Positions 6,717 to 12,694 of a stretch of 12,694 nt of DNA are shown here, one piece after another (the first letter of the stretch is position 1; every line of letters starts with the position of its first letter). The notes below the pieces were generated by a model that was not told where the DNA came from, made no database searches, and saw only the letters and a program-made list of their open reading frames with translations. The stretch is from contig CAJGCJ010000047.1 in NCBI GenBank assembly GCA_904501775.1, positions 1-12,694 of the forward strand. The letters are read 5' to 3'. A program made the position numbers and the translations under genes. This DNA comes from an uncultured Bacteroidaceae bacterium (GTDB lineage: Bacteria; Bacteroidota; Bacteroidia; Bacteroidales; Bacteroidaceae).

Positions 6717-8636
6717 TTATTCGTTGCTCCAATCCATCTTAGACATACGCTGGTAGCTTGCGTAACGTTTCTTCGCCATGCCCTCAGCAGCAGTGAACAA
6801 CTCCTGAGCCTCTGCGGGGAACTGCTTTGCAAGTGATGCGTAACGTACTTCTCCCTGCAAGAACTCCTGGAACTTGTCCCACTGAGGTTCTTTGCTGTCG
6901 AGTGTGAAGGGGTTCTTGCCCTCATCCTCGAGTGCGGGGTTGTAACGCCACAGGTGCCAGTAACCGCACTCTACAGCGGCAGCCTGCTCAGCCTGTGCCT
7001 TACCCATACCCTTGCGGATACCGTGGTTGATACAGGGAGCGTATGCGATAACGAGTGAAGGACCGGGATAAGCCTCAGCCTCGCGAATAGCCTTCAAGCA
7101 CTGGTCGTAGCTTGCGCCCATTGCAATCTGTGCAACGTAAACATATCCGTAGGTTGTAGCAATCATACCAAGGTCTTTCTTGCGGATACGCTTTCCGGCA
7201 GCAGCAAACTTGGCAATAGCACCAAGAGGAGTAGACTTGGAAGCCTGACCACCGGTGTTAGAGTAAACCTCAGTATCGAGTACAAGGATGTTCAAATCCT
7301 CGCCCGATGCAATTACATGGTCGAGACCGCCGTAACCGATGTCGTATGATGCACCGTCACCACCGATAATCCACTGTGAACGCTTAACGATGTATTGCTT
7401 GATGTTGAGAATCTCCTTGCACTTGTCGCACTGGCAAGCCTCGCAAGCAGCAATGATAGCAGGAGCGATCTCCTTGGTAACAGCCGAGCTGTTCTTGTTG
7501 TCGAGCCACTGCTGTGCAAGTGCCTTGAACTCCTCTGTACAGCAGCTGCATGTCTGAACCTCTGTGAAGAGACGCTCGAGACGTGCGCGCATCTTGTTCT
7601 CGGCAAGTTTCATACCAAGACCGAACTCACAGAAGTCCTCGAACAATGAGTTAGCCCATGCAGGACCCTCGCCATTCTCGTTTGTTGTATAAGGAGTTGA
7701 AGGAACAGATGCAGAGTAGATTGAAGAACAACCTGTGGCATTTGCTACTATCTCGTGGTCGCCGAACAACTGACTGATGAGTTTTACATAAGGAGTCTCA
7801 CCGCAACCTGAACATGCTCCTGAGAACTGGAACAAAGGTGTTGCGAACTGTGAGTTCTTGGGGTTGCTCTTGATGTCAACAAGGTTCTGCTTGCTCTTGA
7901 CATTCTTAACGCAGTAATCCCAGTTTGCAGCCTCTTCGCGCTCGTCCTCGAAGGGAACCATCTCGAGAGCCTTGCCACCGAGTTTGGGATTGCCGGGACA
8001 TACGTCAACACAGTTACCGCAACCCAAGCAGTCCATAACACCAACCTGTATGCGGAAGTGCATGCCCTTGAGTGCTGCGGGTGCCTTCATTTCAATCTTA
8101 TTGGCATTGAGACCGGCAGCCTCCTGCTCGTCCAATACGAAGGGACGGATACAAGCGTGAGGACAAACGTATGAACATCTGTTACACTGGATACAGTTCT
8201 CCATGTTCCACTTGGGAACGAATGCGCTTACACCGCGCTTCTCGTATGTAGATGTTCCGCAAGGCCATGTACCATCCTCGATACCAACGAATGCCGATAC
8301 GGGAAGATCGTTACCGTTCTGTGCGTTGATAGGACGAACGATATTCTTGATGAAATCGGGCTCGTCACGCTCAACGGGAGCGTCAGCAGGCAGATTAGCC
8401 CATGCAGCATCAATTGTAAGCTGCTTGTATTCGCCACCGCGATCAACAGCTGCGTTGTTCTTGTCGACGATGTCCTGACCCTTCTTGCCATAAGACTTAA
8501 CGATGAACTTCTTCATCTGCTCGATGGCAAGGTCTACAGGGATAACCTCTGTAATGCGGAAGAATGCGCTCTGAAGGATAGTGTTGGTACGGTTGCCCAA
8601 AACAATCTCGCGTGCAATCTTTGTTGCGTTGATATA
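6717..8636 (-). CDS. nifJ: Pyruvate:ferredoxin oxidoreductase, C-terminal part downstream of the TAA
   Basis: The frame is open from the codon after the TAA to the natural stop (639 codons), but it has no ATG or ribosome site near its beginning; the first plausible alternative start is TTG at 8600, inside a conserved motif. Features, in full-length numbering: ferredoxin-type cluster CIQCNRCSYVCP (C693, C696, C699, C703), second cluster CLGCGNCVDVCP (C748, C751, C754, C758), GACSGCGETPYVK (C820, C823) for the proximal cluster, GDGASYDIGYGGLDH (971-985) for thiamine diphosphate and magnesium, and EVYSNTGGQASKSTP (1001-1015). Every catalytic and cluster motif I can check is intact. The second residue pair differs from family expectation: EIVLGNRTN in place of EIGLGNRTN. 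A free-standing start is doubtful, so this half is most likely untranslated unless the TAA is an artefact. Confidence 0.82.
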   Translation of the reverse strand, partial: YINATKIAREIVLGNRTNTILQSAFFRITEVIPVDLAIEQMKKFIVKSYGKKGQDIVDKNNAAVDRGGEYKQLTIDAAWANLPADAPVERDEPDFIKNIVRPINAQNGNDLPVSAFVGIEDGTWPCGTSTYEKRGVSAFVPKWNMENCIQCNRCSYVCPHACIRPFVLDEQEAAGLNANKIEMKAPAALKGMHFRIQVGVMDCLGCGNCVDVCPGNPKLGGKALEMVPFEDEREEAANWDYCVKNVKSKQNLVDIKSNPKNSQFATPLFQFSGACSGCGETPYVKLISQLFGDHEIVANATGCSSIYSASVPSTPYTTNENGEGPAWANSLFEDFCEFGLGMKLAENKMRARLERLFTEVQTCSCCTEEFKALAQQWLDNKNSSAVTKEIAPAIIAACEACQCDKCKEILNIKQYIVKRSQWIIGGDGASYDIGYGGLDHVIASGEDLNILVLDTEVYSNTGGQASKSTPLGAIAKFAAAGKRIRKKDLGMIATTYGYVYVAQIAMGASYDQCLKAIREAEAYPGPSLVIAYAPCINHGIRKGMGKAQAEQAAAVECGYWHLWRYNPALEDEGKNPFTLDSKEPQWDKFQEFLQGEVRYASLAKQFPAEAQELFTAAEGMAKKRYASYQRMSKMDWSNE

Positions 8637-8639
8637 TTA
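8637..8639 (-). other. Premature in-frame TAA in nifJ
   Basis: On the minus strand the codons run GAC ATA ACA GTA TAA TAT ATC AAC GCA. The residues after the stop (YINATKIA) continue the family sequence in the same frame. One base change, TAC or TAT to TAA, explains it. The following base is T (TAAT), a strong termination context, so readthrough is unlikely. Confidence 0.9.
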
Positions 8640-10271
8640 TACTGTTATGTCGTTCTCAGCAAAATATCTCTTCACGTTGTTGGGAAGGTGCTTAGCAAGC
8701 TCCTCGCCGTCCCAAACAGTGTTCAAGAGGAATGTACCGCCTTTCTGCAAGCCCTTGATTACATCGTACATACGCAAGTAAGCCTGTACGTGGCAAGCAA
8801 CGAAGTTAGGAGTATTTACAAGATATGTGCTGCGGATGGGCTTGTCACCGAAACGAAGGTGTGAGCAGGTGAAACCTCCCGATTTCTTGGAGTCGTAAGA
8901 GAAGTAAGCCTGACAGTGCTTGTCGGTGTTCTCACCGATAATCTTGATAGAGTTCTTGTTTGCACCTACAGTACCGTCTGCACCCAAACCGTAGAACTTA
9001 GCCTCGAACATACCGTCAACAACGGCAATCTCCTCTTTCTTGGGGAGTGAGGTGTATGTTACGTCATCGGTAATACCCAATGTGAAGTGGTTCTTGGGAG
9101 TGGGGAGTGCAAGGTTCTCATACACTGCCATAATCATAGCGGGTGTAGTGTCGTTTGAACCCAAACCGAAGCGGCCGCCTACGATAGTGGGGTTGATAGC
9201 CTTCAACTCCTCGCAGCTTGCGAATGCCTCAACAATGTCAAGATACAAAGGCTCACCGTTGCTGCCGGGCTCTTTTGTACTGTCGAGGACTGCAATGCGT
9301 TTTGCGCTCTTGGGCATAACTGCAGCAAGGTACTTGAGTGAGAAGGGACGATAGAGGTGTACGGTTACCAAACCAACCTTCTCGCCACGTGCCATCATGT
9401 AGTCGATAGCCTCCTTGGCAGCCTCTGTAGCTGAACCCATAACGATGATTACGCGGTCTGCATCTTCAGCACCATAGTATGTGAAGGGAGCGTAGTTACG
9501 TCCTGTGATAGCCGAAATTTCGCGCATGTACTCTGCGACGATGTCGGGCACTGCCTCGTAGTAGGGGTTTACACTCTCCTTGTGTGTGAAGAATGTCTCG
9601 GGGTTCTCGGCTGTACCGCGTGTAACGGGTGATGTAGGGCTGAGAGCTCTGTTGCGGAATGCCTGAACGCCTTCCCAATCTACCAAAGGAGCAATCTCCT
9701 CCTGCTCAATCATCTCAATTTTCTGTATCTCGTGTGATGTACGGAAACCGTCGAAGAAGTTCATGAAAGGAACACGGCTCTTAATTGTTGCAAGATGCGC
9801 AACAGCCGAGAGATCCATAACCTCCTGTACCGAACCCTCGCAAAGCATTGCGAAACCGGTCTGACGACATGCCATAACGTCCATGTGGTCGCCGAAGATA
9901 CAGAGTGAACTACCTGCGAGTGAACGTGCCGAAACGTGGAATACGCTGGGGAGCAATTCACCGGCAATCTTGTACATGTTGGGAATCATCAAAAGAAGAC
10001 CCTGCGATGCGGTAAATGTGGTTGTCAACGCACCGGCCTGCAATGAGCCGTGAAGCGCACCTGCAGCACCGCCCTCTGACTGCATTTCCTGAACCGAAAC
10101 AGTCTCGCCAAAAAGGTTCTTACGACCCTGAGCAGCCCATTCGTCTCTGTACTCTGCCATAGGCGATGATGGAGTGATAGGGTAGATTGCTGCTACCTCG
10201 GAAAACATATAAGCGATGTGAGCCGCTGCCTGATTTCCGTCACAAGTGATGAATTTTTTTACTTTTGTCAT
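8637..10271 (-). CDS. nifJ: Pyruvate:ferredoxin oxidoreductase, N-terminal fragment (544 aa)
   Basis: This is the piece that would be translated from the normal start (ATG, bases 10271-10269) to the premature TAA. It opens with KKFITCDGNQAAAHIAYMFSEVAAIYPITPSSPMAE, the signature of the pyruvate-binding domain I, followed by EMQSEGGAAGALHGSLQAG and FTASQGLLLMIPNMYKIAGE. Domain II follows (DRVIIVMGSATEAAKEAIDY, VTVHLYRPFS), then the KOR domain with GRFGLGSNDTTPA and KSGGFTCSHLRFGDKPIRS. The 3' end NNVKRYFAENDITV stops in the middle of the KOR domain. No decay is seen upstream of the stop: no frameshift, no lost motif. On its own it lacks the [4Fe-4S] clusters and the TPP-binding C-terminal domain, so it should be inactive. 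No Shine-Dalgarno site precedes the start, as is usual in Bacteroidetes. Confidence 0.85.
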   Translation of the reverse strand: MTKVKKFITCDGNQAAAHIAYMFSEVAAIYPITPSSPMAEYRDEWAAQGRKNLFGETVSVQEMQSEGGAAGALHGSLQAGALTTTFTASQGLLLMIPNMYKIAGELLPSVFHVSARSLAGSSLCIFGDHMDVMACRQTGFAMLCEGSVQEVMDLSAVAHLATIKSRVPFMNFFDGFRTSHEIQKIEMIEQEEIAPLVDWEGVQAFRNRALSPTSPVTRGTAENPETFFTHKESVNPYYEAVPDIVAEYMREISAITGRNYAPFTYYGAEDADRVIIVMGSATEAAKEAIDYMMARGEKVGLVTVHLYRPFSLKYLAAVMPKSAKRIAVLDSTKEPGSNGEPLYLDIVEAFASCEELKAINPTIVGGRFGLGSNDTTPAMIMAVYENLALPTPKNHFTLGITDDVTYTSLPKKEEIAVVDGMFEAKFYGLGADGTVGANKNSIKIIGENTDKHCQAYFSYDSKKSGGFTCSHLRFGDKPIRSTYLVNTPNFVACHVQAYLRMYDVIKGLQKGGTFLLNTVWDGEELAKHLPNNVKRYFAENDITV

Positions 10272-10403
10272 ACTGCAATAGTTTTATGAATTGTATTGTA
10301 TACTTCAACTTTTCTCTGTCGGCCGTTTTTTCTGATTGTTATCATGTTGTCTGACCTCTCTTTTGTGGCAGGCATAATGTGCCAACAGCTACAGTTATTC
10401 ATG

Positions 10404-10411
10404 CAAAATTA
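10404..10411 (-). promoter_or_regulatory. Possible -7 promoter element for nifJ
   Basis: The minus strand reads TAATTTTG here, a full match to the Bacteroidetes -7 consensus TAnnTTTG. No TTTG/TTG -33 element is seen at the usual spacing upstream (around 10431-10436). If used, it would give a nifJ leader of roughly 125-130 bases. The call rests on one 8-base motif in an AT-rich region. Confidence 0.4.
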
Positions 10412-10454
10412 CAAAATAATTCGGATATACCTCCTATGTAACCGCTAAAATGAG

Positions 10455-10462
10455 TACTTTTG
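10455..10462 (+). promoter_or_regulatory. Possible -7 promoter element for the GHL10 gene
   Basis: TACTTTTG matches the Bacteroidetes -7 consensus TAnnTTTG and ends 13 bases before the ATG at 10476. No convincing -33 TTTG lies at the usual distance. If it is the promoter, transcription would begin about 10 bases before the start codon, giving a very short leader. With the nifJ element it makes 10272-10475 a divergent promoter region. Confidence 0.45.
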
Positions 10463-10475
10463 TGATATTTTTTAT

Positions 10476-12152
10476 ATGAACAGGTTCAGAATATTATATT
10501 TGTTATTTTTTGTTGCTCTGCCTATCTCTTTGGTGGCCCAGTTCGTGCATCCCAAGTACGAATATCGTGCGGTGTGGCTCACGGTGATTGAGAATCTCGA
10601 TTGGCCACGTACACAGGTAAGGAGTGAGGCCGATATCAGGGTGCAGAAGCAGGAACTGATTGGAATTCTCGACTCATTGAGCATGCTAAATGTCAATTGT
10701 GTCATGTTGCAGACTCGCGTCAGGGGTGATGTTATATATCCGTCAGCAATAGAGCCGTTCTCAAAAGCACTTACCAATGTTCCGGGCGGTGATCCCGGAT
10801 ACGACCCGTTGGCATTTGCCATCGACGAGTGTCACAAGCGTGGCATGCAGCTTCATGCTTGGGTGGTTGCATTGCCTTTGGGCAGTGCGCAGTATGTGAA
10901 GGAGCAGGGACGTAAGGCACTGAAGAACAGGAAACCGTCGTTGTGCCGTCTTTATAAGGGCAGCTGGTATATGGAACCCGGCCGCCCCGGAACTGCCGAT
11001 TATCTTTGTGACCTTGTGAGTGAGATTGTAAGCGGCTACAACGTGGATGGCATTCACCTCGATTACATACGTTACCCCGACCGTCCTAATGGTTATCCCG
11101 ATGGCAATCTCCACAGCCGTTATGGCCGTGGCCTCTCATTAGGCGATTGGCGCCGTTCCAATATAACAGAGATAGTGCGTAGGGTGTATGGCACAGTGAA
11201 AGCCCTAAAACCTTGGGTAATGGTCAGTTGCGCACCTCTTGGGAAACACGACGACCTTACCGCCTACTCTTCATTGGGATGGAATGCACGTTGTACAGTC
11301 TTTCAGGATGCGCAGGAGTGGATGCGCGAGGGTATTATGGATGCTCTTTTCCCTATGCTCTATTTTAAGGGAAACGACTTTTATCCCTTTGTGCTCGACT
11401 GGAACGAGAATATCAGTTCGCGTCACATAGCTCCCGGAATGGGAACCTATCGTCTTTTGCCCCAATATGGCGATTGGGATGCCGTTGAGTTGCAGCGTCA
11501 GATGCTCACTACACGTTCGGCCGGTGCTGCCGGAACGGTAATGTTCCGCACTCGTCATCTGCTCGATGATATCGACAACTTCTCCCACATATACTCGGCA
11601 ATAAACCGTTATAAGGCCCTTGTACCGCCTATGAAGTGGTTGTCGACAAAAGAGCCGCAGGCGCCATCTGCTTTGAACGGCCATTGGAGTGGCGATACTC
11701 TTTTCCTTTCGTGGATTGCAGCTGATGCTGCGCCCTCCGAGCCGCCCATGCGCTATAATCTGTATGTCTCAACCGATTCTATTGTGAATATCTGTGATGC
11801 AACAAATATACTTACCCTTATGCACAATGATACAGCCTATGCTTGGGTAGGAGCTCCCCGCACTACCATGCAGTTTGCAGTGACAGCAGTGGATGCTTAC
11901 GGCATCGAGAGCCGTGCCGCACGTTGGGAGTGCCGTTTCGTTTACCCCCGTTTAAGACGTGATGAATTCCTTCTGCCACATCCTTGTGATTGGGGTATGC
12001 GCATCGTGATACGCGATGCTTCGGGTATGCAGTTGTACAGCACCCCTTATAGCATGAGGGTAGGTGTGCGTGGATTGTTGTCGGGTGTGTATACTTTGGA
12101 GGTGGTAGCCCGTGACGGGCGTATTCTAAGCCGAATCCCTTTCAGCAGATAG
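10476..12152 (+). CDS. GHL10/DUF187-type glycoside hydrolase, exported
   Basis: The 558-residue protein carries a Sec signal peptide (ILYLLFFVALPISLVAQ, likely cleavage after A21). The mature N-terminus EYRAVWLTVIENLDWP is the hallmark opening of the 'glycosyl hydrolase-like 10' family (PF02638, YngK type). The rest of the TIM-barrel signature follows: LNVNCVMLQTRVRGDVIYPS at 72-90, YDPLAFAIDECHKRGMQLHAWV at 109-130 and DGIHLDYIRYP at 191-201, whose acidic residues are likely catalytic-site candidates. After the barrel (about 390) comes a fibronectin-III-like module (SALNGHWSGDTLFLSWIAAD...YNLYVSTDS) and a C-terminal strand-rich tail (about 505-558). Family members are thought to act on bacterial or host glycans; the substrate here cannot be read from sequence. 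The gene stands alone, divergent from nifJ and convergent with the MCE gene, and ends before a strong terminator. Confidence 0.88.
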   Translation: MNRFRILYLLFFVALPISLVAQFVHPKYEYRAVWLTVIENLDWPRTQVRSEADIRVQKQELIGILDSLSMLNVNCVMLQTRVRGDVIYPSAIEPFSKALTNVPGGDPGYDPLAFAIDECHKRGMQLHAWVVALPLGSAQYVKEQGRKALKNRKPSLCRLYKGSWYMEPGRPGTADYLCDLVSEIVSGYNVDGIHLDYIRYPDRPNGYPDGNLHSRYGRGLSLGDWRRSNITEIVRRVYGTVKALKPWVMVSCAPLGKHDDLTAYSSLGWNARCTVFQDAQEWMREGIMDALFPMLYFKGNDFYPFVLDWNENISSRHIAPGMGTYRLLPQYGDWDAVELQRQMLTTRSAGAAGTVMFRTRHLLDDIDNFSHIYSAINRYKALVPPMKWLSTKEPQAPSALNGHWSGDTLFLSWIAADAAPSEPPMRYNLYVSTDSIVNICDATNILTLMHNDTAYAWVGAPRTTMQFAVTAVDAYGIESRAARWECRFVYPRLRRDEFLLPHPCDWGMRIVIRDASGMQLYSTPYSMRVGVRGLLSGVYTLEVVARDGRILSRIPFSR

Positions 12153-12231
12153 AAACGGATTTGGCTAAAAGGATCTTTTGCTGTTACGCTTTTTTCCAAA
12201 AAACTCTTTTACAGTTATCTTTCAGTCGGTA

Positions 12232-12281
12232 TATGTATTAAAAGCAGGTGCAATAACTATTGCACCTGCTTTTAATACATA
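12232..12281. terminator. Bidirectional intrinsic terminator between the GHL10 and MCE genes
   Basis: Perfect 24-base complementary arms (12232-12255 and 12258-12281) surround a two-base centre, so the real loop will be slightly wider. The core GCAGGTGCAATA pairs with TATTGCACCTGC, and outside it TATTAAAA pairs with TTTTAATA, giving a T-run after the GC-rich part on both strands. It lies 79 bases after the GHL10 stop and 11 bases after the MCE stop on the minus strand, so it can end both transcripts. Confidence 0.92.
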
Positions 12282-12292
12282 GATGAATCATC

Positions 12293-12694
12293 CTATTTCT
12301 CTTTTCTTCCGAATATCGAGAAGTGAACATAGCGTTTGGGGTTCTCGCGCAGGTTCTCCAAAAGCATGGTTGCCGACTCGCATGTGCTGTTCAAGTTCTT
12401 GTATAGCGTACTGTCCTTCAGCAACATTCCTGCAGTGCCTGTTCCGTTGTTCAAGGCCTCGGTTATGTCGTGCAGGTTTGTGATTGTGCTGTCGAGGCTC
12501 GCTGCAATGCTCTTGTAGTCAATATCTTTCAGCTGCGAGCTCGTGGCAAGTACATCCTCCTCAATCTGCACCATTCGTCCTGTAATTGCAGGGATGTCAT
12601 TGGCCAATAGCCTGTTGAGCTGTTCTGTGGTGCTGTTAAGCTTCTTTGTTATGCTCTCTATGTTCTCTAACGATGCAATCAGCGCGGGGTTCGA
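12293..12694 (-). CDS. MlaD/MCE-family lipid transport protein, C-terminal part only
   Basis: The minus-strand frame is open from the right window edge to TAG (12295-12293), giving 133 residues; the start, membrane anchor and MCE domain lie outside. What is visible is a long helical region with heptad-like spacing (ENIESITKKLNSTTEQLNRLL, then DVLATSSQLKDIDYKSIAASL), the GTGTAGMLLKDSTLYKNLNST segment that typically follows the MCE domain helices ('GT.G.LL.D..LY.NLN') and the ending RYVHFSIFGRKEK that I know from Bacteroidetes MlaD homologues. These proteins form the periplasmic substrate-binding part of an MlaEFD-type ABC transporter that moves phospholipids between the outer and inner membrane. 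The apparent TTG start at 12607 is an internal leucine. The assignment is confident although the diagnostic domain is not seen; Tol-Pal or chemotaxis-like coiled coils would lack the C-terminal signature. Confidence 0.85.
   Translation of the reverse strand, partial: SNPALIASLENIESITKKLNSTTEQLNRLLANDIPAITGRMVQIEEDVLATSSQLKDIDYKSIAASLDSTITNLHDITEALNNGTGTAGMLLKDSTLYKNLNSTCESATMLLENLRENPKRYVHFSIFGRKEK

Larger units (their letters stand above)
6717..10271 (-). pseudogene. nifJ: Pyruvate:ferredoxin (flavodoxin) oxidoreductase interrupted by one in-frame TAA
   Basis: Read as one frame, 6717-10271 encodes 1184 positions, the normal length of the single-chain enzyme that oxidises pyruvate with CoA to acetyl-CoA and CO2 and reduces ferredoxin or flavodoxin. 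Position 545 is TAA (bases 8639-8637), in NDITV*YINATKIA, where I expect a Tyr codon, giving VYYINATKIA. There is no indel: both sides share the same frame and both fit the family. The break falls in the KOR (gamma-like) domain, so the first piece lacks both ferredoxin-type clusters and the thiamine diphosphate-binding C-terminal domain. Either the gene was inactivated very recently, or the base is a sequencing or assembly error. TAA ends other genes here and no recoding signal is seen, so translation through it is unlikely. The gene stands alone between a divergent promoter region and a terminator. Confidence 0.75.

Noticed and set aside
8598..8600. TTG as the genuine start of a separate C-terminal nifJ gene
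   Set aside because: The twelve codons before it (YINATKIAREIV) already belong to the family sequence, so the start would cut a conserved motif; no ribosome site is seen.
8637..8639. Programmed frameshift, selenocysteine or pyrrolysine recoding at the nifJ interruption
   Set aside because: Both sides share one frame, so no shift is needed; the codon is TAA, not TGA or TAG; no hairpin or slippery run is seen just after it.
10362..10390. TGGCA...TGCCA repeat in the nifJ leader as a riboswitch or operator
   Set aside because: Only a five-base stem with a nine-base loop; it matches no riboswitch or regulator site I know, and such short repeats are expected by chance.
12167..12203. AAAAG-GAT-CTTTT and T6-CC-A6 as extra hairpins after the GHL10 gene
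   Set aside because: The first has a five-pair AT-rich stem and the second only a two-base loop between A and T runs; neither is stable next to the 24-bp terminator downstream.
1..12694. Mobile element, phage, CRISPR or defence island
   Set aside because: No transposase, integrase, terminal repeats, spaced repeats, or toxin, nuclease or restriction motifs appear; codon use looks even from gene to gene.

Overview
The window reads as chromosomal DNA of a gut-type member of the Bacteroidales (Bacteroides/Prevotella-like). The reasons are the Bacteroidetes-style lipoprotein and DUF3108 protein, a bacterial GH3-family protein, a one-polypeptide pyruvate:ferredoxin oxidoreductase of the anaerobe type, a GHL10/DUF187 glycosidase, an MCE protein ending in the 'RYVHFSIFGRK' tail that I associate with this group, TAnnTTTG-like -7 promoter elements and an absence of clear Shine-Dalgarno sites. 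No tRNA, rRNA, CRISPR array, transposase, integrase or phage gene is visible. No stretch over 300 bases lacks a gene: the longest gaps are 204 bases (10272-10475) and 140 bases (12153-12292).

Left part (1-6606, plus strand): the 3' part of a DsbD-type thiol:disulfide interchange protein comes first. A perfect hairpin with no U-tract follows, then a tightly packed four-gene unit: a GH3-like ATP-dependent acyl-adenylating enzyme, an Ig-like lipoprotein, a DUF3108 protein and an exported protein of unknown function. The last three carry N-terminal export signals, and gaps inside the unit are 6, -4 and 23 bases, so it looks like one transcript. It ends at a 21-bp perfect-stem bidirectional terminator (6649-6695).

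Middle (6717-10271, minus strand): pyruvate:ferredoxin oxidoreductase (nifJ/por), which oxidises pyruvate to acetyl-CoA and passes the electrons to ferredoxin or flavodoxin. It is full length and carries its catalytic motifs, but one in-frame TAA (8637-8639) cuts it in two where family members have a sense codon, probably Tyr. The reading frame is the same on both sides. A conserved Gly is also read as Val 12 codons further on. This is either a very young nonsense mutation or a sequence error, and it is the most notable feature of the window.

Right part (10476-12694): a 204-base divergent promoter region separates nifJ from an exported GHL10-type glycoside hydrolase on the plus strand. That gene converges on the C-terminal part of an MlaD/MCE lipid-transport protein on the minus strand, with a 24-bp perfect inverted repeat between them (12232-12281) acting as a shared terminator. 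Apart from nifJ, the window mostly encodes envelope functions: periplasmic redox, lipoprotein, polysaccharide processing and lipid transport.
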